DNA of 64,000 nucleotides from Curtobacterium sp. MMLR14_010 (lineage in GTDB: Bacteria; Actinomycetota; Actinomycetes; Actinomycetales; Microbacteriaceae). The stretch spans positions 190,494 through 254,493 of the forward strand of contig NZ_MJGV01000002.1 of the NCBI RefSeq assembly GCF_001865015.1. Direction: 5' to 3'. This document shows positions 32,719-42,352 of this stretch, one piece after another. Position numbers and translations under genes: made by a program. Within the stretch, counting starts at the first letter, position 1; each line of letters begins with the position of its first letter. The notes beneath the pieces are model-generated. The model saw only the letters and a program-made list of their open reading frames with translations. It was not told the DNA's origin and made no database searches.

Positions 32719-33329
32719 ACGTCCGCAGCATCAGGAGCCGTCTCGTCATGGTCGGTGCGACCGCCCTCGTCACCGCCATCGCCCTCACCGGCTGCTCCGG
32801 CGGCAACGACGCACTGTCGAAGCAGTACGGCAACGGCACCACGCAGAACTACATCTCGGGTGACGGCGCGGTGACCGAGGTCTCGGCGCAGGACCGCAAG
32901 GACACCGTCGACTTCTCCACCAAGGACTCGGACGGCGAGCGCGTCTCGTCGAAGGCCCTGCGCGGCAAGGTCGTGGTGTTGAACTTCTGGTACGCCAGCT
33001 GCCCGCCCTGCCGTGCCGAGGCGAAGTCCCTCAGCAAGGTCCAGGCGAAGTACGCCGACCAGGACGTCCAGTTCATCGGCGTCAACGTCCGCGACCAGGC
33101 CGCCACCGCCGCCGCGTTCGAGCGCACCTTCAAGGTGGACTACCCGACGGTGCTCGACGCGGACACGGGCACGATGCAGCTCGCCCTGTCCGGACAGATC
33201 GCGCCGAACGCCGTCCCCGCCACGATCGTCCTCGACACGAAGGGCCGTGTCGCCGCGCGCGTCCTCGGCGCGATCGACGGCACGAGCATCCTCGACACCC
33301 TGGTCAGCGACGAGCTCAAGGCGTCCTGA
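32715..33329 (+). CDS. resA: TlpA/ResA-like thiol-disulfide oxidoreductase lipoprotein
   Basis: 204 residues from GTG 32715. Lipoprotein signal peptide ending LTGC (Cys27), then a thioredoxin domain (~70-200) with redox motif WYASCPPC and cis-Pro region [10 protein letters not shown]. Anchored outside the membrane, it reduces haem-binding Cys of apocytochrome c, fed with electrons by CcdA. Overlaps the phosphatase stop and is 4 bases from ccdA. Confidence 0.93.
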   Translation: MNVRSIRSRLVMVGATALVTAIALTGCSGGNDALSKQYGNGTTQNYISGDGAVTEVSAQDRKDTVDFSTKDSDGERVSSKALRGKVVVLNFWYASCPPCRAEAKSLSKVQAKYADQDVQFIGVNVRDQAATAAAFERTFKVDYPTVLDADTGTMQLALSGQIAPNAVPATIVLDTKGRVAARVLGAIDGTSILDTLVSDELKAS

Positions 33330-33333
33330 CCCC

Positions 33334-34077
33334 ATGAGCGGCAACCCCTTCTCCGACGCGATCCTCAGCGGGCAGATGCTCGTCGCCCTCCCGGTGGCGC
33401 TGCTCGCCGGGCTCGTGTCGTTCCTGTCGCCGTGCGTCCTGCCGCTCGTCCCGGGGTACCTCGGGTACGTCAGCGGCATCGCCGACGCCGGTCGTCGGGG
33501 TCGCGGACGCGTCGTCCTCGGGGTGCTGCTCTTCGTCCTCGGGTTCACCGCGGTGTTCGTGGCCTACACGACCGTCTTCGGCGCACTCGGCTTCTGGCTG
33601 GTGCGCTGGCGCGACGTCATCACGCAGGTCCTCGGCGTCGTGGTGATCCTGATGGGCCTGGTGTTCATCGGCCGGTTCACCTTCCTGCAGCGCTCGCTGA
33701 AGCCCGCGTGGACCCCCGCGACCGGGCTCGTCGGCGCACCGCTGCTCGGCGTCGTGTTCGGCCTCGGCTGGACCCCCTGCCTCGGCCCGACGCTCGCCGC
33801 CATCAACCTGCTCAGCGTGCAGTCCGGCAGCGCCTGGCAGGGCATGTGGCTCGGCGTCGCCTACTGCCTCGGGCTCGGCATCCCGTTCCTGCTCGTCGCC
33901 CTGGGCGCCGGGTGGGCGGCCGGAGCGATCCGCGTCGTGAAGCGCCACATGCGCACCGTCAACATCATCGGAGGAGCGATCCTGATCGTCATCGGTCTGC
34001 TCATGGTCACCGGCATCTGGTCGGCCGTCATGTCGAGCGCCGGGGCGGTGATCCAGAGCTTTGTCCCCGCGGTCTGA
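33334..34077 (+). CDS. ccdA: Cytochrome c biogenesis protein CcdA (thiol-disulfide interchange)
   Basis: 247 residues with six membrane segments. The two redox Cys are in [16 protein letters not shown] (TM1) and [13 protein letters not shown] (TM4). It passes electrons from cytoplasmic thioredoxin across the membrane to ResA. Its 3' end overlaps the TTG start of resB by 17 bases. Confidence 0.95.
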   Translation: MSGNPFSDAILSGQMLVALPVALLAGLVSFLSPCVLPLVPGYLGYVSGIADAGRRGRGRVVLGVLLFVLGFTAVFVAYTTVFGALGFWLVRWRDVITQVLGVVVILMGLVFIGRFTFLQRSLKPAWTPATGLVGAPLLGVVFGLGWTPCLGPTLAAINLLSVQSGSAWQGMWLGVAYCLGLGIPFLLVALGAGWAAGAIRVVKRHMRTVNIIGGAILIVIGLLMVTGIWSAVMSSAGAVIQSFVPAV

Positions 34078-35803
34078 CCCCACGAACGACACCACGAACA
34101 CCGACACCGTCGGCACGGACGAGTCCGGCGCCGACGTCGCCTCCGACCCGCAGCGACCGTCCGACCACGTCGACGGCACCGCACAGGCACCGTCGGACGG
34201 CGTGAACCAGCCGAAGCTCGGCCTGCTGGGCTACGTCCGGTTCTTCTGGCGCCAGCTCACGAGCATGCGCACGGCACTGTTCCTGCTGATGATGCTCGCC
34301 CTCGCGGCGATCCCGGGGTCGCTCGTCCCACAGCGCACGGCCGACCCGAACGGCGTCGTGCAGTACAAGGTCGACCACGCCACGCTCTACCCGATCCTCG
34401 ACAAGCTCCAGGTCTTCGACACCTACACGTCGGTGTGGTTCTCGGCGATCTACCTGCTCCTCTTCGTCTCCCTCATCGGCTGCATCGTGCCCCGCACTCG
34501 GCACCACTGGCAGGCACTCCGCACCCGTCCGCCGAAGACCCCTGCCCGACTGACGCGACTGGCCGGCTTCCGCAGCGCGGCCGTGCAGCGGGACACCCTG
34601 ACGGACGGCGGCAGCGGGACGGACGCGGCCACGAGCCTCCCGTCGGTGGACCACGCGATCACGCGCGCGACGGCGATCCTGAAGCGTTCCGGGTACCGGG
34701 TCGAGCGCTTCGGCGACTCGGTCAGCGCGGAGCGCGGGTACCTCCGCGAGACCGGCAACCTCGTGTTCCACGCCGCGTTGGTCGGGGTCCTGGTGGCCGT
34801 CGGCATCGGCGGCGGGTTCGGGTTCACCGGGCAGCGGCTGCTGGTGGAGGGCCAGACGTTCTCCAACGTCCTCGGGTCCTACGACTCGGTCAACCCGGGT
34901 CGCTGGTTCCAGCAGACCGACCTCAAGGGCTACAACCTCACGCTCGACAAGTTCGTCACGAAGTACGAGGAGCGGAACCTCAACGCCCTCGGGCAGGCGC
35001 TCGACTACTCCGCGACGGTGACCAGTCAGGAGAAGGGCGGCACCCCGAAGACGTCGCGGCTCGGCGTGAACGACCCGCTGTCGATCGGCGGGACGAACGT
35101 CTACCTCCTCGGCAACGGCTACGCGATGCAGGTGACCATCCGCGACGGCGAGGGCAACGAGGCACTGACGGACACCGTGCCGTTCCTGCCGCAGGACGCC
35201 AACTACACCTCGCTCGGCGTCATCAAGGTCCCCGACGCGAAGCCCGACCAGCTCGGCATCCGCGGCTTCTTCTACCCGACCGCGGTGAAGAACGCGCGGG
35301 GTGCGTTCACCTCGAACTACCCCGACACCGAGAACCCGCTGCTGACGCTGCAGGTGTACACGGGCGACCTCGGGCTGGACGACGGCGTGCCCCGCAGCGT
35401 GTACTCGCTCGACACCACCGGCCTGAAGCAGATCGCGGGGACGGACGCCGACACGGCGAGCCTCGAGCTGAAGCCGGGGCAGACCAAGACGCTGCCGGAC
35501 GGTGCCGGGTCGATCACGTTCGACGGCGTCAAGCGGTACGTGTCGCTCGACGTCCACCACGACCCGTCCCAGCTGTGGGTCGGCGGGTTCGCGATCCTCA
35601 GCGTCCTCGGGCTGCTGACGTCGCTGTTCGTCCCGCGCCGACGCGTGTGGGTCAAGGCGGTGCCCAGGACGGGTGCCGACCAGGGCGAGTACGACCTCGA
35701 GTACGCGGGTCTGGCCCGCGGCGAGGACCCCAACCTCGAGCGCGCCGTCGCTGAGATCGCCAACCGACACTTGTCGGACCTCGGAGTTAGGATGCCCTCG
35801 TGA
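34061..35803 (+). CDS. resB: System II cytochrome c synthase component ResB
   Basis: 580 residues from TTG 34061; an alternative GTG at 34202 would drop the hydrophilic ~47-residue N-terminus and begin [16 protein letters not shown]. Family features: [27 protein letters not shown] in TM1, a large extracytoplasmic domain (~residues 270-495) and final membrane segment [23 protein letters not shown]. With CcsA/ResC it exports haem and attaches it to apocytochrome c. Stop overlaps ccsB start (GTGA). Confidence 0.93.
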   Translation: MSPRSDPTNDTTNTDTVGTDESGADVASDPQRPSDHVDGTAQAPSDGVNQPKLGLLGYVRFFWRQLTSMRTALFLLMMLALAAIPGSLVPQRTADPNGVVQYKVDHATLYPILDKLQVFDTYTSVWFSAIYLLLFVSLIGCIVPRTRHHWQALRTRPPKTPARLTRLAGFRSAAVQRDTLTDGGSGTDAATSLPSVDHAITRATAILKRSGYRVERFGDSVSAERGYLRETGNLVFHAALVGVLVAVGIGGGFGFTGQRLLVEGQTFSNVLGSYDSVNPGRWFQQTDLKGYNLTLDKFVTKYEERNLNALGQALDYSATVTSQEKGGTPKTSRLGVNDPLSIGGTNVYLLGNGYAMQVTIRDGEGNEALTDTVPFLPQDANYTSLGVIKVPDAKPDQLGIRGFFYPTAVKNARGAFTSNYPDTENPLLTLQVYTGDLGLDDGVPRSVYSLDTTGLKQIAGTDADTASLELKPGQTKTLPDGAGSITFDGVKRYVSLDVHHDPSQLWVGGFAILSVLGLLTSLFVPRRRVWVKAVPRTGADQGEYDLEYAGLARGEDPNLERAVAEIANRHLSDLGVRMPS

Positions 35804-36822
35804 ATGACATGACTGCGAACCTCGCGACCTACTCGGTCGTCCTCACGTACTCGGCGATGGCCGTGTACGTGATCGCGTTCATCTCGTTCGCGCTGGACAT
35901 GGCCAAACGCTCCGGTGACGTCCGCGTCGCCGAGGGCGCCGGCGCCGGGGTCGACACCGCCGCAGCGGGCGCAAAGCGTCAGGCCAAGAGCGTCGCCACC
36001 GTGCAGGGCGGCACCGTCGTGCTCGAGCGCGTCGAAGCCCCCGTCAAGTCCGGCTCCGGTCGCGGCGGTGGCTCGCGGTTCGAACGCGTCGGCATGGCGA
36101 TGACGATCCTCGCGCTCGTGCTGCACGTCGGGGCGGTCGTCCTCCGGGGCATCGCGGCGGACCGTGTGCCGTGGGGCAACATGTTCGAGTTCTCCCTCAC
36201 GGGCACGGCGCTGATCATCGCGATCTTCCTGCTCGTGCAGCTCTGGCAGAACCTGAAGTTCCTCGGCGTCTTCATCACCGGCCTGACGATCATCCTGCTC
36301 GGCATCGCGACGGTGAACTACTACGTCCCCGTCGTCCCGCTGCAGCCTGCCCTGCAGTCGTACTGGCTCGTCCTGCACGTGTTCGTCGCCATCTCCGGCA
36401 CCGGGTTCTTCGCGCTGGGCGCGGGACTCGCGGTGTCCCAGCTCGTCCAGACCTACCGGCTCGGGCACAGCGGCGCGGCGAAGAAGCTCCGCTTCATGGA
36501 GACGCTGCCCGACGCCGACCGGCTCGAGGTCCTGACCTACCGCGTCCTGCTCGTCGGCTTCGTGCTCTGGACCTTCACCCTCATCGCCGGTGCCATCTGG
36601 GCCGAGCGTGCCTGGGGTCGCTACTGGGGCTGGGACACGAAGGAAGTCTGGACGTTCATCATCTGGGTCATCTACGCGGGCTACATCCACGCCCGTGCGA
36701 CCCGCGGCTGGCGTGGGGCTCGGTCGTCCTGGCTGGCGCTCATCGGCTTCGGCGCCGTGATGTTCAACTTCTCGGTCGTCAACGTGTTCTTCAAGGGGCT
36801 GCACAGCTACTCCGGGCTGTGA
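35800..36822 (+). CDS. ccsB: System II cytochrome c synthase component CcsB/ResC (CcsA family)
   Basis: 340 residues from GTG 35800. Eight or so membrane segments; the haem-handling WWD signature appears as RYWGWDTKEVWTFIIW (~residues 270-285), with external His likely haem ligands. The first ~90 residues add a membrane segment plus a basic loop before the conserved core. Forms the haem channel/synthase with ResB. Last gene of the maturation operon. Confidence 0.94.
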   Translation: MNDMTANLATYSVVLTYSAMAVYVIAFISFALDMAKRSGDVRVAEGAGAGVDTAAAGAKRQAKSVATVQGGTVVLERVEAPVKSGSGRGGGSRFERVGMAMTILALVLHVGAVVLRGIAADRVPWGNMFEFSLTGTALIIAIFLLVQLWQNLKFLGVFITGLTIILLGIATVNYYVPVVPLQPALQSYWLVLHVFVAISGTGFFALGAGLAVSQLVQTYRLGHSGAAKKLRFMETLPDADRLEVLTYRVLLVGFVLWTFTLIAGAIWAERAWGRYWGWDTKEVWTFIIWVIYAGYIHARATRGWRGARSSWLALIGFGAVMFNFSVVNVFFKGLHSYSGL

Positions 36823-36845
36823 TTCGCCGCTGACGCGTCCTCCCA

Positions 36846-36882
36846 GGAGGCCCGGTGCAGGTCCGCCTCGCACCGGGCCTCC
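36846..36882. repeat. Palindromic repeat, GGGAGGC family, diverged copy 4
   Basis: Arms GGAGGCCCGGTGC and GCACCGGGCCTCC, 13 bases perfect, 24 bases after the ccsB stop; outer GAC/GTC parts are lost. Confidence 0.75.
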
Positions 36883-36956
36883 GGTGCGTCCGGGGTCTCG
36901 GGCCCGCGGGGTCCGGCGTCTCGGGTCCGGCGCCTGGCGCCCGGAGACCCCGCGCC

Positions 36957-37074
36957 GAGCGGTCACGACACCCCGTCGGTCGTTGGCCGACCGGTCGTAG
37001 ACCGTCGGTCCGCGGGCGCTGGACCGACGGTCCGCGACCGCTCGGCGGACCTGAGCGGGGTGTCGTGACCGCTC
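36957..37074. repeat. 118-bp nested palindrome (GAGCGGTCACGACACCCCG family)
   Basis: Outer arms GAGCGGTCACGACACCCCG (36957-36975) and its exact complement (37056-37074), 19 bases; inner arms ACCGTCGGTCC (37001-37011) and GGACCGACGGT (37021-37031). Only one copy in the window. Confidence 0.85.
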
Positions 37075-37149
37075 GCGCGGTCCGCGGGGCGGGGCGGGAG
37101 CCAGCGCGCGGAGCGCGCACGCCGTCGCGCCGCGCGAGCGCGCCGCGCG

Positions 37150-38139
37150 CTACGCGCCGGCGAGCAGCGCGTGCACGCGCTCCAGCCGGGCACGCCACCA
37201 CGCAGCGCGCTCGGGCGGGGCACTGAACCGGGCCACGAGCTCGGGCGAGACGTCGACGCGACGGACGGCGATCCTCCCGGCCGTGGGCAGGAGCGGCGCC
37301 GAGGTGACGTCCCCCTCGAACATCACGGCGGTCCCGAGCCCTGCGGCGTAGCCCGGGGACATCGCCGACGCGGCGAGGAACGCCCCCATGCCGAGCCCGA
37401 CCGACGTGTCGAGCGCACTGGACACCACGCAGGGCAGTCCCGCCTCGGCGATGACGGCCTGCGCGGCGGTGATGCCGCCGAGGGGCTGCGCCTTGACGAC
37501 GAGGACGTCGGCGGCGCCGGCCCGGGCGACGGCGAGCGGGTCCGAGGCTCTGCGAACGCTCTCGTCCGCGGCGATCCGCACGCCGAGGCCCTCGATGCGG
37601 CGTCGCAGCGCTGCGAGTTCAGGGACCGTGCGACACGGCTGCTCGGCGTACTGCAGGTCGAGGGGCGCGAGACGTTCCAGCGCGACGACGGCCTCGTCCA
37701 CGCTCCACAGCCCGTTGGCGTCCACGCGGACCGCGGCGTCCGGGCCCATCACGCGCCGGACCTCGGCGACCCGCGCGACGTCGTCCTCGACGGTGGTGCC
37801 GGGTTCGGCGACCTTGACCTTCGCGGTCGTGCACCCGGGGTACCGAGCGAGCAGGTCCGCCACTGCCGACGGTGCGATCGCGGGCACGGTGGCGTTGACC
37901 GGCACGGAGTCAGCGGCGGGCTCGTGCGTCGTCCAACCGAAGTCGATCGCGGCGCGCAGCCAGGCAGTGGACTCGTGGTCGTCGTACTCGACGAACGGCG
38001 AGAACTCGGTCCAGCCGGCCGGGCCGCGGAGGACGAGGGCCTCGCGGACGGTGATCCCGCGGAACCGGACGCGCATCGGGAGGGCGACCACGTGCGCATC
38101 GGCGAGCAGGTCGGTGAGAGCAGGAAGGGACGGGAGCAC
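37150..38139 (-). CDS. menC: o-Succinylbenzoate synthase
   Basis: 329 residues from GTG 38139 with GGGAGGAT eight bases before; the longer frame upstream is a shadow. Enolase-superfamily barrel: catalytic Lys pair in TAKVKVAEPG, metal ligands Asp in VRVDANGLWS, Glu in YAEQPC, Asp-Glu in IAADESVRR, and second Lys in VVKAQPLGG. Dehydrates SHCHC to o-succinylbenzoate in menaquinone synthesis. It is on the opposite strand to menB-menE-menA nearby. Confidence 0.94.
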   Translation of the reverse strand: MLPSLPALTDLLADAHVVALPMRVRFRGITVREALVLRGPAGWTEFSPFVEYDDHESTAWLRAAIDFGWTTHEPAADSVPVNATVPAIAPSAVADLLARYPGCTTAKVKVAEPGTTVEDDVARVAEVRRVMGPDAAVRVDANGLWSVDEAVVALERLAPLDLQYAEQPCRTVPELAALRRRIEGLGVRIAADESVRRASDPLAVARAGAADVLVVKAQPLGGITAAQAVIAEAGLPCVVSSALDTSVGLGMGAFLAASAMSPGYAAGLGTAVMFEGDVTSAPLLPTAGRIAVRRVDVSPELVARFSAPPERAAWWRARLERVHALLAGA

Positions 38140-38326
38140 GCGCCCATCCTCCCAGCGTCGAACCGTCCGGGTGTGGTGCGGACGAGCAGGTCCGGACGCT
38201 GTCCGTCGCCCCTCCACTGCTGCCCAGCGGACCTCCTGGTTCCTCGGAGGGGACCGCCAGCGCAGGGCATTAGCATGCATCGGTCGGCCTCGGTCGGCCG
38301 CGGCCATGACGACAGAAGGAGGCTCC

Positions 38327-38833
38327 GTGACGCCAGATCCGCACCAGCGGTCGTCACGAAGCCCGTCGTCGTCCCGGGCAGCGAAGGCCCCGACGTCCGC
38401 TGCGAAGACGCAGGCGGCAGCGCGGGCCGCAGCGGCGAGGACCCGGCCCTCCTCGGGCAGCGATGAGTTCGCGCGGCTGATGCGGAACAACACGGTCGAC
38501 GTCCGCCAGCAGCAGGCGTCAGCCCGGCAGCGGCGCAGGAGCCCCCTGGCCGGCAAGCTCGCCCTCGGGCTCGCGGTCGTCTCAGCGGCGGTGGACGCCA
38601 GCGCGTTCGCGGTCTACATGGGCGGCGACACCACGTTCGCGTTCGGCATCTGCTTCGTCGTCGTGTTCCTGACGCTGATCGCCGCGATCCTCGGGTTCAT
38701 CGCCGCCGTCGGGGGACTCGGCCGCTGGTACGGCGCGATCGGTGTCGTCCTGGCGTTCTTCGCCAACCCGGTGATCCTCATCGTGCTCGTCGTCATGGTC
38801 GCCCCGGAGCTCCTGACCGACATGAGCGCGTAG
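38327..38833 (+). CDS. Membrane protein of unknown function ahead of menB
   Basis: 168 residues from GTG 38327 (AAGGAGG six bases before). First ~75 residues are Ser/Ala/Arg-rich and probably disordered; then about three membrane segments (LALGLAVVSAAVDASAFAVYM, FGICFVVVFLTLIAAILGFIAAVGG, GAIGVVLAFFANPVILIVLVVMV). Resembles small DUF4190-like actinobacterial membrane proteins but no family is certain. Confidence 0.75.
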   Translation: MTPDPHQRSSRSPSSSRAAKAPTSAAKTQAAARAAAARTRPSSGSDEFARLMRNNTVDVRQQQASARQRRRSPLAGKLALGLAVVSAAVDASAFAVYMGGDTTFAFGICFVVVFLTLIAAILGFIAAVGGLGRWYGAIGVVLAFFANPVILIVLVVMVAPELLTDMSA

Positions 38834-38852
38834 CGCCGCAGCACCGCAGCAG

Positions 38853-38858
38853 TACGTT
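38853..38858 (+). promoter_or_regulatory. -10 box of leaderless menB promoter
   Basis: TACGTT six bases before the ATG at 38865. Confidence 0.5.
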
Positions 38859-38864
38859 GGGAGC

Positions 38865-39794
38865 ATGCCCGCTCCCGTCTCCGACCTGTTCGACCCCGAC
38901 GTCTGGACCGAGGCCCCCGTGGCCGCCTCGTTCACGGACATCACCTACCACAAGCACGTCGACCGCGGCATCGTCCGAGTGGCCTTCGACCGGCCCGAAG
39001 TCCGCAACGCCTTCCGTCCGCGCACCGTGGACGAGCTGTACCGGGCCCTCGACGACGCGCGCCAGGACCCCCGCGTCGGCGTCGTCCTGCTCACCGGCAA
39101 CGGCCCGAGCCCGAAGGACGGCGGCTGGGCGTTCTGCTCCGGCGGCGACCAGCGCATCCGTGGCCGGAGCGGCTACCAGTACGTCGGCGACGAGGGCGCA
39201 CCGCCGGAGGGCGTCGACCCCGCGGCCGCCCAGGCCTCGATGGGCCGCCTGCACATCCTCGAGGTCCAGCGCCTCATCCGGATGATGCCGAAGGTCGTCG
39301 TCGCCGTGGTGCCGGGCTGGGCAGCCGGTGGCGGGCACTCCCTGCACGCGATCTGCGACCTCACGATCGCGAGCGCCGAGCACGGGAGGTTCAAGCAGAC
39401 CGACGCCGACGTGGGCTCGTTCGACGGCGGGTACGGCAGCGCCTACTACGCCAAGCAGATCGGCCAGAAGCTCGCGCGCGAGGTCTTCTTCCTCGCCGAG
39501 GAGTACTCGGCCCGGCGCGCGTACGAGATGGGCGCCGTGAACAAGGTGGTGCCGCACGCCGACCTCGAGCGCGAGGCGATCCGCTGGGGCGAGACCATCC
39601 TCGGCAAGTCCCCGACCGCGATCCGGATGCTCAAGTACGCCTTCAACGCGGTCGACGACGGGCTGGTCGGCCAGCAGGTCTTCGCCGGTGAGGCCACCCG
39701 CCTGGCGTACGGCACGGACGAGGCCGTCGAGGGCCGCGACTCCTTCCTCGAGAAGCGCGCCCCCGAGTGGACGTCCTTCCCCTGGCATTACTGA
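38865..39794 (+). CDS. menB: 1,4-Dihydroxy-2-naphthoyl-CoA synthase
   Basis: 309 residues. Crotonase fold with oxyanion hole WAFCSGGDQRIRG and VVPGWAAGGGHSLHAICDLTIAS, active-site Asp in FKQTDADVGSFDGGYGS and C-terminal Tyr/Gly segment RDSFLEKRAPEWTSFPWHY, diagnostic for MenB. Cyclises o-succinylbenzoyl-CoA to DHNA-CoA. The menE start overlaps its stop by one base (TGATG). Confidence 0.96.
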   Translation: MPAPVSDLFDPDVWTEAPVAASFTDITYHKHVDRGIVRVAFDRPEVRNAFRPRTVDELYRALDDARQDPRVGVVLLTGNGPSPKDGGWAFCSGGDQRIRGRSGYQYVGDEGAPPEGVDPAAAQASMGRLHILEVQRLIRMMPKVVVAVVPGWAAGGGHSLHAICDLTIASAEHGRFKQTDADVGSFDGGYGSAYYAKQIGQKLAREVFFLAEEYSARRAYEMGAVNKVVPHADLEREAIRWGETILGKSPTAIRMLKYAFNAVDDGLVGQQVFAGEATRLAYGTDEAVEGRDSFLEKRAPEWTSFPWHY

Positions 39795-40930
39795 TGCCCC
39801 GTCCGCTGGTCGCGCTGGACGCGTCCGACCCGCTGGCCGTGCTGCGCGGCCTGGAGGCTGCACTCGCCGGCGGCCCCGCCCTGCTCCCCGTCGACCAGGA
39901 GGCCCCGGCGCTGCCGACACCGCCACCGGCCGACGTGCAGCAGCGGGTCGCCCTCGTCGTCACCACGAGCGGGTCCACCGGCACCGGCAAGCGGGTGGCG
40001 CTCTCCTCGGAGGCGCTCCTCGCCGGAGCCGCCGCCGCCGACGCGGCGCTCGGCGGACCGGGCGGGTGGGTGCTCGCGCTGCCGACGCACTACATCGCGG
40101 GCCTCAACGTCCTGACGCGGTCGATCACGGCGGGCACGGCCCCCAGCGTCGTGGCGCCGGGGCACTTCGCGGCGGCAGCGTTCGTGGACGCGGCCGAGCG
40201 GCTCGTCACCGGGCCGGCGGCACCGCGGCGGTACACGTCGCTCGTCCCGGTGCAGCTCGCCCGGGTGCTCGACGACCCGCGGGCCGCACGCGCACTCGCC
40301 GGCTTCGACGCGGTCCTCGTCGGTGGGCAGTCGACCCCGGCGCCGCTCCGGGCCCGAGCGGTCGCGGCCGGCGTCCGGATCGTCACCACGTACGGCGCCA
40401 GCGAGACGAGCGGTGGCTGCGTCTACGACGGCGTGCCGTTCGGGACCGTCCGGGCCGAGGTGGTCGACGGCGAACTGCAGCTCGCCGGCCCGATGCTCGC
40501 CGAGGGCTACCTCGGGGACGACGACCGGACCGCGTCGACCTTCGTCGTACGCGACGGCCTGCGGTGGTACCGCACGGGGGACGCGGCCGAGGTCGAGGAC
40601 AACCGCGTCCGGGTGCTCGGTCGGCTCGACGACGTCGTGATCACCGGCGGGGAGAAGGTCCCGCTCGGGGCCGTCGAACGACTCGTCCGGGAGCTCCCGG
40701 GCCAGGACGGCGCGGTCGTGACACGACGATCGTCGGGGGAGTGGGGCGAGGTCCCCGTCGTCGTGACGGCTGAGCCGATCGACCTCGAGCTGGTCCGCGA
40801 ACACGTCGGGAACGCCCTCGGTCGAGCCGCACGACCCGCGGCCGTGGTGCTCGTCGACGCGGTGCCGATGCTCGCGTCCGGCAAACCCGACCGTCGGGCC
40901 GTCCGCGCCGTCGCCGATCCGGACGTCTGA
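39794..40930 (+). CDS. menE: o-Succinylbenzoate-CoA ligase
   Basis: 378 residues, the short actinobacterial MenE length. ANL-family motifs: P-loop TTSGSTGTGKRVALS (~residues 55-70), TTYGASETSGGCVYDG, and hinge YRTGDAAEVEDNRVRVLGRLDDVVITGGEKV. Activates o-succinylbenzoate to its CoA thioester, the substrate of MenB. ATG 39794 overlaps the menB stop; an in-frame upstream TTG/GTG lies inside menB. Confidence 0.95.
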   Translation: MPRPLVALDASDPLAVLRGLEAALAGGPALLPVDQEAPALPTPPPADVQQRVALVVTTSGSTGTGKRVALSSEALLAGAAAADAALGGPGGWVLALPTHYIAGLNVLTRSITAGTAPSVVAPGHFAAAAFVDAAERLVTGPAAPRRYTSLVPVQLARVLDDPRAARALAGFDAVLVGGQSTPAPLRARAVAAGVRIVTTYGASETSGGCVYDGVPFGTVRAEVVDGELQLAGPMLAEGYLGDDDRTASTFVVRDGLRWYRTGDAAEVEDNRVRVLGRLDDVVITGGEKVPLGAVERLVRELPGQDGAVVTRRSSGEWGEVPVVVTAEPIDLELVREHVGNALGRAARPAAVVLVDAVPMLASGKPDRRAVRAVADPDV

Positions 40931-40936
40931 CGCCGG

Positions 40937-40942
40937 TACGAT
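40937..40942 (+). promoter_or_regulatory. -10 box of leaderless menA promoter
   Basis: TACGAT eight bases before GTG 40951, and only seven bases after the menE stop, allowing menA to be transcribed on its own. Confidence 0.55.
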
Positions 40943-40950
40943 TGACGGTC

Positions 40951-41946
40951 GTGGCACGAGCGAAGAACACGACCCAGAAGAAGGGCCGCTCCGGCAACCC
41001 GGCGAAGGCCGCGGGACCGGCACGGACGAAGCGACGCGCGACCGCGAGCGACTGGATCGGGGGTGCCCGCCTCCGCACCCTGACGCTCGGCGTCGTCCCG
41101 GTGGTCCTCGGCACCGCCGTCGGCTTCGTGGACAGCGGCACGACCGGGGACTTCGGCTCCTGGCTGCAGCGGGACGGCCACCTCACGCTGGCGATCCTGG
41201 CGCTGCTCGTCGCGCTGTTCCTGCAGATCGGCGTGAACTACAGCAACGACTACTCGGACGGCGTCCGGGGCACCGACGAGTTCCGTGTCGGACCCGCTCG
41301 TCTCACCGGAGCCGGACTCGCCGCCCCGCGGACGGTGCTCACCGTCGCGCTGACGTTCTTCGGGCTGGCAGCGGTCGCCGGCATCGTCATCGTGGTGATC
41401 ACGCAGCTGTGGTGGCTCCTGATCGTCGGCGCGGCCGCGATCGTCGCCGCGTGGTTCTACACGGGCGGCAAGAAGCCGTACGGGTACAACGCCCTCGGCG
41501 AGGTCTTCGTGTTCGTCTTCTTCGGCCTGGTCGCGGTGCTCGGCACGGAGTACGTCCTGATCCGCGAGGTCACGACCAGCGGCTGGGCAGCTGCCGTCGC
41601 AGCGGGCTTCTTCGCCTGCGCGGTGCTCATGGTAAACAACATCCGCGACATCGACGAGGACCGGCTCGCCGGCAAGCGCACCCTGGCCGTCCTGCTCGGA
41701 CGCCCCATCGCCCGCACGCTGTACGGCGTCTTCCTGCTGCTGCCGTACGTCGTGCTGCTCTGGTTCGTGCTGCTGTACTTCCGGTCCGGGTTCACGTACT
41801 TCACGCTGCTGCTCGCGCTGCCGGCGCTGCTCATCGGCGTGACGTCGAGGAAGCCGCGCGAGCTCATCACCGCGCTGCAGCTGTCGTCGTTCTCGGCGCT
41901 GGCGTACGGCGTCGTGCTCGCGATCACCCTGGCCGTTCAGCCGTAG
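40951..41946 (+). CDS. menA: 1,4-Dihydroxy-2-naphthoate polyprenyltransferase
   Basis: 331 residues from GTG 40951; TTG 40943 or so is also open but overlaps the -10 box. A Lys/Arg-rich N-terminus of ~30 residues precedes about nine membrane segments. UbiA-type Asp motifs NYSNDYSDGVRGTD and NNIRDIDEDRLAGKRTL bind Mg2+ and the polyprenyl diphosphate. Joins the isoprenoid tail to DHNA giving demethylmenaquinone. Confidence 0.94.
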   Translation: MARAKNTTQKKGRSGNPAKAAGPARTKRRATASDWIGGARLRTLTLGVVPVVLGTAVGFVDSGTTGDFGSWLQRDGHLTLAILALLVALFLQIGVNYSNDYSDGVRGTDEFRVGPARLTGAGLAAPRTVLTVALTFFGLAAVAGIVIVVITQLWWLLIVGAAAIVAAWFYTGGKKPYGYNALGEVFVFVFFGLVAVLGTEYVLIREVTTSGWAAAVAAGFFACAVLMVNNIRDIDEDRLAGKRTLAVLLGRPIARTLYGVFLLLPYVVLLWFVLLYFRSGFTYFTLLLALPALLIGVTSRKPRELITALQLSSFSALAYGVVLAITLAVQP

Positions 41947-41962
41947 CGACCCGGGCCGGCGC

Positions 41963-42289
41963 TCAGTCGGCCGCGGGGTGGTCCCGGCGCTCGGCGTGCC
42001 GTTCGGCGTCCGACACGGGCCGCACCACGGGGGCGTCGGTGTCCTCGGCGTCGACGAAGTCGTCCTCGAAGTCCGCGTCGGCATCGTGCTCCGGGCGCAC
42101 CCGACGTGTGGCCAGGCTCGTGGTCACCTGGTGTCGGAGCCGGGGCAGCGCGATGTAGGACACGAGCAGTCCGATGAGGGCCGCGCCGATGGTCGCCCAG
42201 TACCAGGGCAGCCCCACCACGAACAGGACGACGAGCGCCGCCGCGAAGATGCCGAGCCGGGCGAGGGTGTACACGAGCCACGCTTTCAC
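41963..42289 (-). CDS. DUF4229 membrane protein
   Basis: 108 residues from GTG 42289. Two membrane segments (~residues 8-27 and 30-48, FAAALVVLFVVGLPWYWATIGAALIGLLVSYIAL) then an acidic, disordered tail rich in Asp/Glu. DUF4229 proteins sit in the men region of many actinobacteria; function unknown. Read leaderlessly from a TAGACT box and divergent from the PLDc_N gene. Confidence 0.85.
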   Translation of the reverse strand: MKAWLVYTLARLGIFAAALVVLFVVGLPWYWATIGAALIGLLVSYIALPRLRHQVTTSLATRRVRPEHDADADFEDDFVDAEDTDAPVVRPVSDAERHAERRDHPAAD

Positions 42290-42295
42290 GCGGCA

Positions 42296-42301
42296 AGTCT
42301 A
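42296..42301 (-). promoter_or_regulatory. -10 box of leaderless DUF4229 gene
   Basis: TAGACT on the minus strand, six bases before GTG 42289. Confidence 0.6.
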
Positions 42302-42340
42302 CGGACGCCCGACCATGAGTCGGGTCACAGAATCCCGACC

Positions 42341-42346
42341 TAGACT
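42341..42346 (+). promoter_or_regulatory. -10 box of leaderless PLDc_N gene, probably also serving menD
   Basis: TAGACT six bases before the ATG at 42353; mirror arrangement with the box at 42296. Confidence 0.6.
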
Positions 42347-42352
42347 CCCCGC

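Larger units (their letters stand above)
36823..37149. other. Repeat-filled gap of 327 bp between ccsB and menC
   Basis: Convergent intergenic region. Holds one GGAGGCCCGGTGC hairpin (36846-36882) and one 118-bp nested palindrome (36957-37074); the remainder is extremely GC-rich with no credible ORF. Confidence 0.75.

Noticed and set aside
36855..37226. Open frames in the ccsB-menC gap
   Set aside because: Arg/Gly/Pro-rich frames created by nested palindromes; no start signal or conserved content.
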